A stretch of DNA of 64,000 bases from an uncultured Opitutales bacterium. Lineage in GTDB: Bacteria > Verrucomicrobiota > Verrucomicrobiia > Opitutales > UBA953. Of the stretch, positions 56,293 through 64,000 are shown piece by piece. The translations under genes were made by a program, and so were the position numbers. The notes below the pieces were generated by a model. It searched no databases, had not been told where the DNA came from, and worked only from the letters and a program-made list of their open reading frames with translations. How positions within the stretch are numbered: position 1 is the stretch's first letter; each line of letters opens with the position of its first letter. The stretch is from NCBI GenBank assembly GCA_934675585.1, contig CAKUQY010000001.1:62001-126000 (forward strand). Reading direction: 5' to 3'.

Positions 56293-57114
56293 ATGTTCAA
56301 TACAAAGTTATCAAAGCTGGGATTTATCCTCGCAGCGGGAGCGCTTCCCGCAGTTAACGCAGCGGCAGGAATTTTTGTTTTTGCCGACGATGCCTGCCCT
56401 GTTGATCTCGGTGCGCTTGAAATGCACGTGATTATGGAAAATGGCATTATGACCGATCGTCATACGGCGGTTGAGACGGGAGTGGCGCTGGAATTTGCTT
56501 ACGGCGCGTTTGAGAATCTCGAGCTCGCGGCATCGCTTGATTTCGGCAACGACTACATGTCGGGGCACTATGCTCGTAAAAGCGGGGAAACACGCAGGAA
56601 CGATTTTAATTTTACAGGCGTTTCCGTTGGAGCAAAGTATCAGTTGCTTTCGCCAGAAACGGAAGTGCTCGGTGTGGCACTTGTGGCGGGCGGCTCTTAC
56701 GTTTGGGCGGGTTCCGACCAGTCGGCGGCTCGCGAATTCGCTGGTTCCGTTGGGGTCAATTTTGAAAAAGATTTTCTCGACGGCGATTTGATTGTCGTTG
56801 CGACACCAGGCGTTGAGGTTGTTCGCGCGAAAGATTACGAAGAGAATTATTGGGGAACGGAAGAAACTTATTCGTGTGCCTTTGCGGCTTCGTATGCGCT
56901 CGTTGAAGGTTTCCGTTTGGGCGTTGAATCTTTTTACGAATATACGGCGGATTCGCGCACTTATCTTGACAAGGCGTTTTATATGGGACCGAGTATGGCG
57001 GTCGAGGGCGAAAACTGGCTTTTCGCGATGGCAGCCGCAGTGCGCACTTTTTCGACGGACGATACGGGTTCCCACGACGTTGTTGTTGCGGGGCAATTTG
57101 AATACGTTTTCTAA
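56293..57114 (+). CDS. Outer-membrane beta-barrel protein of the iron cluster
   Basis: A 273-residue protein. A signal peptide (MFNTKLSKLGFILAAGALPA) is followed by alternating aromatic beta strands such as GVALEFAYGAFENLELAASL and VSVGAKYQLLSPETEVLGVAL. It ends VVVAGQFEYVF with the terminal Phe typical of outer-membrane barrels. About 250 mature residues suggest a 10-12-stranded barrel. It is the first gene after a double Fur-like operator and just before feoA, so a role in iron passage across the outer membrane is plausible but inferred. Confidence 0.68.
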   Translation: MFNTKLSKLGFILAAGALPAVNAAAGIFVFADDACPVDLGALEMHVIMENGIMTDRHTAVETGVALEFAYGAFENLELAASLDFGNDYMSGHYARKSGETRRNDFNFTGVSVGAKYQLLSPETEVLGVALVAGGSYVWAGSDQSAAREFAGSVGVNFEKDFLDGDLIVVATPGVEVVRAKDYEENYWGTEETYSCAFAASYALVEGFRLGVESFYEYTADSRTYLDKAFYMGPSMAVEGENWLFAMAAAVRTFSTDDTGSHDVVVAGQFEYVF

Positions 57115-57157
57115 AAACGAAGATCGTGTTTTCACAATTTTTTTCTAAAATAGTATT

Positions 57158-57400
57158 ATGTCAGAATTGATTCCACTTTCAGAACTTGAACTTGGCGTTC
57201 CCGCGACGATTCAGTCGATGAACGTTGAAGGGACTGTCAATCAGCGCCTAATGGCGTTGGGACTGGCTCCAGGCGGCGACGTCGAAATTAAACACGTCGC
57301 GCCTTTGGGCGATCCAATTTCGTTGGGCTTTGGCTTACAGAAAGTGATGCTACGCCGTCGTGATGCTGAAAATATTATTGTGAAACCGGTTAAAAAATGA
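57158..57400 (+). CDS. feoA: Ferrous iron transport protein FeoA
   Basis: An 80-residue SH3-like protein. LSELELGVPATIQSMNVEG, QRLMALGLAPGGDVEIKHVA and DPISLGFGLQKVMLRRRDAENIIV are the FeoA pattern. It supports FeoB. It lies 43 bp after the outer-membrane protein gene and 73 bp before feoB, with a hairpin between. Confidence 0.9.
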   Translation: MSELIPLSELELGVPATIQSMNVEGTVNQRLMALGLAPGGDVEIKHVAPLGDPISLGFGLQKVMLRRRDAENIIVKPVKK

Positions 57401-57405
57401 TGATT

Positions 57406-57447
57406 GGCGAGCGGCGGAAAAATCTTGCCGCTCGCCGTTTCTGTTTT
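57406..57447 (+). terminator. Hairpin between feoA and feoB (terminator or attenuator)
   Basis: GGCGAGCGGC (57406-57415) pairs with GCCGCTCGCC (57427-57436), followed by a T-rich tract. Partial termination could lower feoB relative to feoA. The arms share GAGCGGC and ATCTTGCCG with the hairpin at 6630. Confidence 0.6.
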
Positions 57448-57473
57448 TTATTTTTCATTCTTAATTCATAGAC

Positions 57474-59645
57474 ATGAAACTTTTAAATGTTGCATTGGTC
57501 GGGAATCCTAACACGGGGAAAACGACGCTTTTCAATTCGCTGACGGGTTTGCGCCAGCACGTCGGGAACTATCCGGGCGTAACCGTTTCAAAATTTTCGG
57601 GACCGCTTACATTGCCGTATGGCGAACAAGTCGAGCTGACGGATTTGCCAGGAATTTATTCGTTGGCGGCGGCATCGCTCGACGAACGCGTCGTGATTGA
57701 CGTGCTTTCGGGAACGATGGCGGGAACGCCACGTCCTGACGTAATTGTTTGCGTTCTCGACGTGAACAATCTTTCGCGCAATTTGTTTTTGGCGACGCAG
57801 GTCGCGGATCTCGGGCTGCCGATGGTGCTCGCGCTCAATCAAATTGATTTGGCGGAAAAGGACGGCTTGAAAGTCAACACCGATTTGTTGCGGGAACGTT
57901 TGGGCGTTCCCGTGATCAAAGTTTCCGCCCGCAAGGGAACGGGCATCGATGCGTTGAAGCAGGCGATCGCCGATGCGGTCAAAAACGGACACAAAATGAC
58001 CCGCGTCAAATGGAACGCGGCGACGCAGTCGGCGCTTAAAATGTTGCGTGAAGGGCTCGACGCGGAAACGCTTAAAAATGTTTCCGACGCGGAATTGCAG
58101 CGCGTGATTTTTGACGTGGCATCGCCGATTGCCAACCGTTTTAAAAATCACGATATTGAACGCGTCGGTTCGGTTTTGAAGCAGGCGCGCGCGTGCATTC
58201 GCGCCGTTGGCGACAATCCGCATTCGACCGAGGCGATCCAGCGTTACGCGTTCATCAAGGAAGTTTTGTCGGATGTCGCGACGCGCGTGAAAACGCGGAC
58301 AACGTTCACGTCTTTGATGGATCGAATTTTCCTCAACCGCGTGATTGGTCCCGTCATTTTCTTGGGAATTATGTACGGCGTTTTTTACAGCATTTACACG
58401 CTCGCGGCGTTCCCGATGGACTGGATTGACGGCTGGTTTGGATCGCTGGGCGAAAGCGCGGGAGCGCTTTTGGAGGACAGCCCCGTTTTGCAAAGTTTGA
58501 TCGTTGACGGCGTGATTGCGGGCGTGGGTGGCGTGCTGGTTTTTCTTCCGCAGATTCTGATTTTGTTTTTCTTTTTGGGACTGCTCGAATCGACGGGTTA
58601 CATGTCGCGCGCGGCGTTTTTGATGGACAAACTTTTCGGCTGGTGCGGGCTCAACGGCAAAAGTTTCGTCCCGATGCTTTCGGGTTTTGCTTGCGGTATT
58701 CCCGGCATTATGGGCGCGCGGACGATAGAAGATCCTAAGGCGCGTTTGGCGACGATTTTGGCGGTGCCGTTTATGAGTTGTGGCGCGCGCATGCCCGTTT
58801 ACGTGTTGATGTGTGCTATGCTTGAGCGCTTGCTGTCGAGAAGCGAGGTTTATGCGTCGAGCGCCGCGAGTATCAGCGCGTCCGTTTTCGTCGCGATGTA
58901 TGTTGTCGGCATCGTGTTTGCCGTTCCCGTGACGTGGTTTTACACGCGTGTGGTTTTGAAATCGACTGCGGCACCGTTTGTGCTTGAAATGCCGCGCTAC
59001 CAGTTCCCGCGTTTTCGCGATATTGCGTTGCGCGTCTGGCAGAGCGGGCTTGAATACACGCGCCGCGCGGGAACGATTATTTTCGCGATGTCGGTGGTGA
59101 TTTGGGCGTTGTCGTATTTTCCGCGTAATGACGAAATGATCGAGCAGGCGCGGGAACGCTTTTTGAGCGAACAGACCGTTCCCGCCGAAACCGTTCCCGA
59201 AGAAAAAATCGAGGCAGCCGTCGACGCGACGCTGATGGAAAATTCGTATCTCGGGCGTTTCGGTAAATTCATTCAGCCCGTTTTCGAACCTTGCGGATTC
59301 GACTGGCGCATTACCGTCGGTTTGCTCGGTTCGTTCCCGGCGCGCGAACTGATCATTTCGACGCTCGGAATCACTTACAGTTTGGGCGGCGATGTCGATG
59401 AGGAAAGCGACGATTTATTTGAAAAAATGCTTGTGTCGACGCACGCGGACGGCAGACCTGTTTTCACGATTCCCGTGATTATTGGGCTGATGGTTTTCTT
59501 TGCGCTGTGCATGCAGTGTATCGCCGAAGTCGTGGTTTTGGCGCGCGAAACTTCATGGAAGTGGGCGGCACTTTCTTGGACCCAAATGACCGTGCTCGCG
59601 TGGCTTGCCGCAACGTTCATTTACCAAGTTGGTTCACTGTTTTGA
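57474..59645 (+). CDS. feoB: Ferrous iron transporter FeoB
   Basis: A 723-residue protein. The N-terminal G domain has GNPNTGKTTLFNSLTGLRQH, DLPGIYSLAA and NQID. The membrane part has GGVLVFLPQILILFFFLGLL, MLSGFACGIPGIMGART and the second Gate motif MSCGARMPVYVLM, both with the conserved cysteines. It imports Fe2+ across the inner membrane. It lies downstream of feoA behind a Fur-like operator and is followed by a small Cys-rich membrane protein. It carries about a dozen GGGAACG-type words. Confidence 0.96.
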   Translation: MKLLNVALVGNPNTGKTTLFNSLTGLRQHVGNYPGVTVSKFSGPLTLPYGEQVELTDLPGIYSLAAASLDERVVIDVLSGTMAGTPRPDVIVCVLDVNNLSRNLFLATQVADLGLPMVLALNQIDLAEKDGLKVNTDLLRERLGVPVIKVSARKGTGIDALKQAIADAVKNGHKMTRVKWNAATQSALKMLREGLDAETLKNVSDAELQRVIFDVASPIANRFKNHDIERVGSVLKQARACIRAVGDNPHSTEAIQRYAFIKEVLSDVATRVKTRTTFTSLMDRIFLNRVIGPVIFLGIMYGVFYSIYTLAAFPMDWIDGWFGSLGESAGALLEDSPVLQSLIVDGVIAGVGGVLVFLPQILILFFFLGLLESTGYMSRAAFLMDKLFGWCGLNGKSFVPMLSGFACGIPGIMGARTIEDPKARLATILAVPFMSCGARMPVYVLMCAMLERLLSRSEVYASSAASISASVFVAMYVVGIVFAVPVTWFYTRVVLKSTAAPFVLEMPRYQFPRFRDIALRVWQSGLEYTRRAGTIIFAMSVVIWALSYFPRNDEMIEQARERFLSEQTVPAETVPEEKIEAAVDATLMENSYLGRFGKFIQPVFEPCGFDWRITVGLLGSFPARELIISTLGITYSLGGDVDEESDDLFEKMLVSTHADGRPVFTIPVIIGLMVFFALCMQCIAEVVVLARETSWKWAALSWTQMTVLAWLAATFIYQVGSLF

Positions 59646-59649
59646 TTTT

Positions 59650-59793
59650 ATGGTTGAAAAAGTTATCGTTGTTTCCCTTATTCTCGCCGCGGGAGTTTAT
59701 CTCGCGTGGCGGGCTTATCGGAAAATTAAAATGCTGCGTTCCCGCACGGGCGGTTGCGCATGCGGTTGCTCCTGCAAAAAAGGACGGTTTTAA
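59650..59793 (+). CDS. FeoB-associated Cys-rich small membrane protein
   Basis: A 47-residue protein from the ATG at 59650, 4 bp after feoB. One membrane helix (KVIVVSLILAAGVYLAWRAY) is followed by a basic stretch and a cysteine cluster GGCACGCSCKKG. This matches the FeoB_associated family, small proteins next to feoB that may bind iron or help FeoB. An in-frame start at 59605 overlaps feoB and has no support. Confidence 0.8.
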   Translation: MVEKVIVVSLILAAGVYLAWRAYRKIKMLRSRTGGCACGCSCKKGRF

Positions 59794-59936
59794 AAACCGT
59801 TCCCGCAGGGCAATAAAAAACGCGTTCCCGTGAGTTTTGCGGGAACGCGTTTCCCTTTGAATTCGTTTTTCAATTGTTCGAGTTCGGCGAGAATTTCACA
59901 GAGTTGTTGTTGCAGTTTGAGTTTTTTTTCATTCAT
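59790..59936 (-). CDS. Possible 48-residue small protein (doubtful)
   Basis: The minus strand encodes MNEKKLKLQQQLCEILAELE followed by QLKNEFKGK, a plausible coiled-coil start. It then reads through the word-pair hairpin (KRVPAKLTGTR) and stops within the end of the FeoB-associated gene. No clear ribosome-binding site is seen. The N-terminal half looks protein-like; the rest may be chance. Confidence 0.25.
   Translation of the reverse strand: MNEKKLKLQQQLCEILAELEQLKNEFKGKRVPAKLTGTRFLLPCGNGF
59819..59852. terminator. Terminator after the feo operon from an inverted GGGAACG pair
   Basis: AACGCGTTCCCG (59819-59830) pairs with CGGGAACGCGTT (59840-59851) around a 9-nt loop. The T-run is short on the plus strand and good on the minus strand. 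Confidence 0.65.
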
Positions 59937-60104
59937 AACTTCAACCGCCCTAACAAAAAATTATTTAGAGAAAATTAGAGAATTGTTAGTTTTTGGTTAA
60001 GACGTAATTCTTGTTTTGCGGGAACGCTCGCGCGGGCGATTTTAAGGGCTTTAAAATAAATTACTTTTGAAGAACTTAAATTTTTGTTAGAATCGTTAGA
60101 GAAT

Positions 60105-61454
60105 ATGTTAGAGATTTTACAGATTATTTTTGAAATTGCCGTTGTTATTGCGCTTGTGGCGGCAAATGGTTTTTTTGTGGCAGCAGAATTTGCTTTGGTA
60201 AAAGTGCGTACAAGTCAGCTTTATCCGCTTGAAAAAGACGGCGGGATTAGCGTGCGCTCGGCAATTAAAGCGACAGAACATTTAGACGCGGTGCTTTCGG
60301 CAACGCAATTGGGCATCACGCTTTCGTCGCTCGCGCTCGGCTGGGTAGGCGAACCATTTATCGCTCATCGTTTTGCGCCATTATTAAATTGGCTCGGGAT
60401 TAAAGAGCCCATGGTGGTTGCGGCAATTATTGCGTTTGCAGTTATCACATTTATGCACATTGTTTTTGGTGAGTTGGCGCCTAAATCGGTCGCGATTCAA
60501 TATCCAAAACGCATTTCAACGCTCGTGGCGCTCCCGTTGATGATTTTTTACAAATTGTTGTATCCATTTATTGCCGCGCTCAATGGAACCGCTAATTTCT
60601 TTTTGCGTCGCGCGGGTATTCATCCCGCAGGCGAGGGTGCGCATGGTTTTTCACCCGAAGAGATGGAATATGTGCTTTCGCACTCGCGCCATTCGCATTT
60701 GGCAGACGAAGTGGTGAATAAAATTATGTTGCGTTCGTTGCGGATGCGCGATACGCGCGTTTCTGAAATTATGCTCCCGCGCGATGAGATCAACGCGCTT
60801 TGGCTCAACGCAAAAAGCGAAGAAAATTTGCGCATTGCTCAAAAAACCGGCCACTCGCGTTATCCTGTTTTTGACGGCGATTTAGATAAACCTGTCGGCA
60901 TTTTAATGATGCGCGAATGGCTTTGGCAAATGCAATTGCTCGGCGAAGAAACGCCGATCAAACCATTGTTGCGCGACATGTTAACGTTCCCGCCTGAAAT
61001 GCCAATTGTCGATGTTCTCGAACGCTTGCGCTCATCACAAAATCACTTGGCTCTCGTCGTCAATGATGAAGGCAGAACGCTCGGCCTTGTTAGTTTTGAA
61101 GACTTGCTCGAAGAAATCGTCGGCGATATTCGCGATGAATTTGATACCGACCAAAAAGAAATTTTTGAACAAACGCCCGATTCAATCGTCGTCGCGGGAA
61201 CGCTCTCAATGCACGAACTCGAAGCCGAAACCGGATGGGTGCTCGAATGGGAAGGCAATTCAACACAAACCGTCGCTGAATGGATTAAATTTGAACACGG
61301 ACATCGACTCCCGCGCCGCGGCGAAAAATTTATGATTGGCGATTACGAAATTCTCCCGCTCGAAACTCCTGCGGGATCGCTCAAACGCGTCGCTCTTAAA
61401 CGCTGCTGGAAAAAAGAAAAACAAATTCCCGAAATCGTCGAAAGCGAAAAATAA
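60105..61454 (+). CDS. CorC/HlyC-type membrane protein (CNNM + CBS + transporter-associated domain)
   Basis: A 449-residue protein from the ATG at 60105; a TTG at 60084 is an alternative. The N-terminal CNNM domain has about four hydrophobic segments (ALVAANGFFVAAEFALVKVR, LSATQLGITLSSLALGWVGE, FGELAPKSVAIQYP). Two CBS domains follow (VSEIMLPRDEINAL, GHSRYPVFDGDLDKPVGILM, RTLGLVSFEDLLEEIVGDI) and a CorC_HlyC C-domain. Such proteins act in Mg or Co homeostasis and were once called hemolysins. It is transcribed alone. Confidence 0.9.
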   Translation: MLEILQIIFEIAVVIALVAANGFFVAAEFALVKVRTSQLYPLEKDGGISVRSAIKATEHLDAVLSATQLGITLSSLALGWVGEPFIAHRFAPLLNWLGIKEPMVVAAIIAFAVITFMHIVFGELAPKSVAIQYPKRISTLVALPLMIFYKLLYPFIAALNGTANFFLRRAGIHPAGEGAHGFSPEEMEYVLSHSRHSHLADEVVNKIMLRSLRMRDTRVSEIMLPRDEINALWLNAKSEENLRIAQKTGHSRYPVFDGDLDKPVGILMMREWLWQMQLLGEETPIKPLLRDMLTFPPEMPIVDVLERLRSSQNHLALVVNDEGRTLGLVSFEDLLEEIVGDIRDEFDTDQKEIFEQTPDSIVVAGTLSMHELEAETGWVLEWEGNSTQTVAEWIKFEHGHRLPRRGEKFMIGDYEILPLETPAGSLKRVALKRCWKKEKQIPEIVESEK

Positions 61455-61477
61455 ACCTCGGCGGGAACGCATAAATA

Positions 61478-61535
61478 AAAAGAGAAATTAAGAGCAATGA
61501 CTCGCGTTCCCGCGAAAAAATCTCGCCCGAAGAAC
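61478..61535 (+). repeat. Left inverted-repeat element flanking the DUF4143 ATPase gene
   Basis: AAAAGAGAAATTAAGAGC (61478-61495), 4 nt, ACTCGCGTTC (61500-61509), then TCTCGCCCGAAGAAC (61521-61535). All three blocks recur as reverse complement at 63172-63268, with equal 4-nt spacing in the outer pair. A GCGGGAACGC word lies just outside. Confidence 0.75.
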
Positions 61536-61660
61536 AAAGGATTCTAAGTTTTGGCGGCGGTTTAAGCCGCTAAATAACAAAAAATCTTAGTTCCCCTTAA
61601 ATTTCCCCTTAATTTCCATAGTTGAAAAAATTCGCGTTCCCGCGCGGGTTGATTTTTGGC

Positions 61661-61737
61661 AAAAAGTTGCAGAAATCTGTTGAAAAATATGGAAAAAAGT
61701 TGCAAAATATAGTAGAGAAAGGTGGAAAAAAGTTGCA
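61661..61737 (+). repeat. Three direct repeats AAAAAGTTGCA at exact 33-bp steps
   Basis: Copies at 61661-61671, 61694-61704 and 61727-61737; the last ends 2 bp before the ATPase start codon. The even step (about three helical turns) suggests a protein-binding array on one DNA face. It could also be a chance or decayed in-frame repeat. Confidence 0.6.
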
Positions 61738-61739
61738 TT

Positions 61740-63038
61740 ATGCTTAAGCGAAAAATTATTGGAGTACTTGAAAAATGGCATGCTTCCGAACGAAATAAGG
61801 CGTTGATTTTAACGGGAGCTCGTCAAGTTGGAAAAACGACGGCGATCCGCCAGTTCGCGGGAACGCATTATAAACATTTTGTAGAGATTAATTTTGTAAA
61901 AAGTCCGCAAGCGAAATTGGCTTTTGACGGTGAACTTTCTACGAGTGAGATTGTTACCAATCTTTCGGCGATGGGGTTTGGACCGTTTGTAAAAAACGAA
62001 ACGCTGGTATTTTTTGACGAAATTCAGGAGTGCCCTAACGCGCGCACGGCGATAAAATTTTTACTTGAAGAGCATTGGTATGATTTTATTGAGTCGGGTT
62101 CGTTGTTGGGGATTAATTACAAGCCAGTTCTGTCTTATCCTGTTGGTTTTGAGATGGAAGTGCCAGTGTTCCCGCTTGATTTTGAAGAATTTTTATGGGC
62201 TCGCGGGATAAGCGATGAAGTGATTGCCGTTTTGAAAAATTGTTATAAAAAATGCGTTCCCGTTCCCGCGTTGATTCATCAACAAATTAGTAAATATTAT
62301 CGTGAATATTTGCTTGTTGGCGGGATGCCTGAGGTGGTACAGACTTTTGTGAATGAACCCGATTTTTCAAAAGTGCTTGCTGTTCAAAAGTCTATTTTAT
62401 CGACTTATCGTAGTGATATTTCTCATTATGCAGGGAGTCTGCAAGCTTTGGTGAAGCGCGTTTTTGATTCGCTTGCATCTGAACTTGCAAAACAAGACAA
62501 GCGTTTTGTTCTCGCAAATCTTGAAAAGGGTGCGAGTTTGCGCAAATATGAAGACCCAACGCAGTGGCTTGTTGATTCGGGCATCGCGAATTATTCATTT
62601 AATACAACGGCTTTTGAATTGCCTTTTGCGGCATTCGAAAATCGCAGATTGTATAAACTTTACATGGTTGATTCGGGCTTGTTGAGCGCGTTATTGCTCA
62701 AAAATATGCAATTTGAATTGCTGAATGGTAATCTTGAAATTAACGAAGGCGCAATTACTGAAAATTTTATCGCGTGTGTCTTGTCCGCAAAGCAAATGGA
62801 ATTGCATTATTACGACCGAAAAAGCAAACACGAACTTGATTTTATTGTTTCTGAAGCGAATAAAATTACAATCATTGAGGTAAAATCAGGAGAAAATTAT
62901 AAAAAGCACGTATCGTTGGATTCTGCATTAAAAAATTTCCCAGATAAAATAAATCGCGCGATTGTGTTTAGTAAATATAATGTAGAGGTCGCTGATAAAA
63001 TTTATTATTTGCCGCTTTATATGGCAATGTTTTTATAG
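61740..63038 (+). CDS. DUF4143 AAA-type ATPase
   Basis: A 432-residue protein from the ATG at 61740; a GTG at 61722 lies inside a direct repeat. The N-terminal ATPase has ILTGARQVGKTTAIRQFAG (Walker A) and LVFFDEIQECPNARTAI (Walker B). The DUF4143 C-terminal region includes VDSGIANYSFNTTAFELPF and ELDFIVSEANKITIIEVKSG, a PD-(D/E)XK-like word. The family is widespread, often mobile, and its function is unclear. It is flanked by inverted repeats and preceded by a three-copy direct repeat. Confidence 0.85.
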   Translation: MLKRKIIGVLEKWHASERNKALILTGARQVGKTTAIRQFAGTHYKHFVEINFVKSPQAKLAFDGELSTSEIVTNLSAMGFGPFVKNETLVFFDEIQECPNARTAIKFLLEEHWYDFIESGSLLGINYKPVLSYPVGFEMEVPVFPLDFEEFLWARGISDEVIAVLKNCYKKCVPVPALIHQQISKYYREYLLVGGMPEVVQTFVNEPDFSKVLAVQKSILSTYRSDISHYAGSLQALVKRVFDSLASELAKQDKRFVLANLEKGASLRKYEDPTQWLVDSGIANYSFNTTAFELPFAAFENRRLYKLYMVDSGLLSALLLKNMQFELLNGNLEINEGAITENFIACVLSAKQMELHYYDRKSKHELDFIVSEANKITIIEVKSGENYKKHVSLDSALKNFPDKINRAIVFSKYNVEVADKIYYLPLYMAMFL

Positions 63039-63411
63039 TTAAAATTACAAAATTTTGCGGGAACACACAGGGAATTTTAAAAAGTGTTTCGCGAAAAGCG
63101 CGCGTTCCCGCAACTGAAAGAAACTTGAAAGGAAGAACTCGGTGGCTTAACCGCCGACGCTTCGGCGCTTGGTTCTTCGGGCGAGAAATTTTACGCTGCA
63201 GCCAGCCTTAAACTCTCTTTAATTTCTTTAGTGAGCGAACGCGAGTAGGCGCTCTTAATTTCTCTTTTGCGTTCCCGCCAATTTTCAAACACATTAAAAA
63301 CTCTGTGAAATCTGCGTAAAACTCTGTTTAATCTGTGTTAAAAATTCCGTTCCCGCGCGGGTTTTCAGTTCTTCGTTGCTCCTCGCGCGCGCGTAGAATA
63401 TTATTGTAGAT
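63039..63411. other. Intergenic region with folded repeat element
   Basis: It contains the right inverted-repeat element. Just before it lies a compact foldable block at about 63133-63178: closing stem GAAGAAC/GTTCTTC with inner hairpins GGTGG/CCGCC and GCCGA/TCGGC. After it comes a copy of the dispersed ctctgtgaaatctgcg-type repeat (about 63299-63345). No open frame is recognised. Confidence 0.5.
63172..63268 (-). repeat. Right inverted-repeat element flanking the DUF4143 ATPase gene
   Basis: GTTCTTCGGGCGAGA (63172-63186) is the perfect complement of 61521-61535. GAACGCGAGT (63237-63246), 4 nt, GCTCTTAATTTCTCTTTT (63251-63268) complement 61500-61509 and 61478-61495. A GCGTTCCCGCC word follows directly, mirroring the left side. 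Confidence 0.75.
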
Positions 63412-64000
63412 ATGGCAGATAAATTTATTCCCAATAATAACGAAAAAAAATCTAAAATTGCGGGCGATGATCGCAATTTGGTTTTGATTGATAAAGATTT
63501 TGAAGAGGCGGACTTTGAGGACAAGGTCTGGCTATTTTGGAAACGTCACGGCAAGAAAATTGTCGCTTTGGGCGTCGGCATTTTTGTGCTTTGTTTTGCG
63601 GGCATTATTTGGACGCAATCAAAGCAAATTCATGTTGAGGGTTTACAAGCAGATTACGCGGCGTTGCAAGACGATGCGGCGCGTTTGGAATTTGCCAAAT
63701 CGCATATGTCGGACGCGATGGCGGGAACGATTTTTATGACGCAAGCGGCGCAACAATTTGAGAAAAAAGATTTTGCGGGAGCGGCGGTAAATTACGAACT
63801 CGCGGCGCAAGTCTTTGAAAAAGGCGAAGTGATTGCGCGCGACCGTGCGAAATTTGCTGCGGCAGAATGTTTTTACAAGGCGGGCGATGTTGAAAAGGCG
63901 GACGCGATTTTGAAGGCACTCGCGGGAACGCTCGAAACTGACGAAACGATTCGCGGTCAGGCAATGTGGACGCTCGCGCTCGTCGCTTACAATAAGGGCG
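63412..64000 (+). CDS. YfgM/TPR-type membrane-anchored protein, C-terminus beyond window
   Basis: The frame starts at the ATG at 63412 (MADKFIPNNNEKKSK) and is open to the window end, 196 codons. A cytoplasmic N-terminus is followed by one membrane helix (IVALGVGIFVLCFAGIIWTQ, about residues 47-66). Tetratricopeptide-like helix pairs follow (FAGAAVNYELAAQVFEKGEV, AAECFYKAGDVEKADAILKA). The layout resembles YfgM/TPR_21 proteins that assist the Sec translocon. The 3' end is missing, so the call is moderate. Confidence 0.65.
   Translation, partial: MADKFIPNNNEKKSKIAGDDRNLVLIDKDFEEADFEDKVWLFWKRHGKKIVALGVGIFVLCFAGIIWTQSKQIHVEGLQADYAALQDDAARLEFAKSHMSDAMAGTIFMTQAAQQFEKKDFAGAAVNYELAAQVFEKGEVIARDRAKFAAAECFYKAGDVEKADAILKALAGTLETDETIRGQAMWTLALVAYNKG

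Noticed and set aside
61587..61781. A 64-codon minus-strand frame with repeated ATFFH words
   Set aside because: It is the translation of the 33-bp-step direct repeats and overlaps the ATPase start; composition is not protein-like.

Overview
The window looks like a chromosomal segment from a Gram-negative, LPS-bearing bacterium, most likely Verrucomicrobiota (Opitutae-like). Pointers are a PEP-CTERM sorted protein, LptD, ExbB/ExbD/TonB, a Ser-type sulfatase with a GH20 hexosaminidase, a large pilin-like secreted protein, and FeoAB with a small Cys-rich partner. Lineage is inferred from gene content only. I recognised no rRNA or tRNA gene.

Layout. 0-13.7 kb, mostly minus strand: an RND efflux adaptor (cut by the window edge), GH20, a compact AT-rich GATC restriction-modification cassette (two DpnII-type methylases and a MutH-like nuclease), a PEP-CTERM protein, exbB-exbD-tonB, an AlbA_2/Schlafen-type regulator, an arsC relic, a sulfatase and a class V aminotransferase. 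13.8-17.6 kb, plus strand: trmL, a thioredoxin-like protein, an acidic secreted protein, obgE, a zinc-ribbon protein and a ferredoxin. 17.9-23.0 kb, minus strand: an ECF sigma/anti-sigma/periplasmic protein operon, hisH-hisB-lepB and dnaN. 23.03-23.35 kb: a probable replication origin with three perfect DnaA boxes between divergent dnaN and argS. 25-35 kb is AT-rich: a pilin-like protein, rpsR, mnmE (with two parS-like palindromes inside it), mnmG, lptD and a candidate small RNA. From 38.5 kb everything recognised is plus strand except a nucleosidase relic and one doubtful small ORF: mutS-tlyA-rluA, nusA-infB, valS-mraY, secG-pgi, a coiled-coil protein and lipoprotein, an Fe-dependent alcohol dehydrogenase, an iron-uptake cluster (outer-membrane protein-feoA-feoB-Cys-rich protein) behind a double Fur-like operator, a CorC-type protein, a DUF4143 ATPase flanked by inverted repeats, and a truncated TPR/YfgM-like protein. 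Coding strand flips around 23 kb (about 18 of 25 genes minus on the left, about 22 of 26 plus on the right), as expected around an origin.

The most striking feature is one short word. The heptamer GGGAACG (usually within GCGGGAACGC) or its complement occurs about 240 times in 64 kb by my hand count, in near-equal orientations (about 112 and 129), inside and between genes and in every reading frame. Inverted pairs form many of the transcription terminators. It is nearly absent from the GATC restriction cassette and sparse in the AT-rich 23-34 kb segment. The pattern recalls neisserial or pasteurellacean DNA-uptake sequences or the cyanobacterial HIP1 word; its role here is unknown to me.
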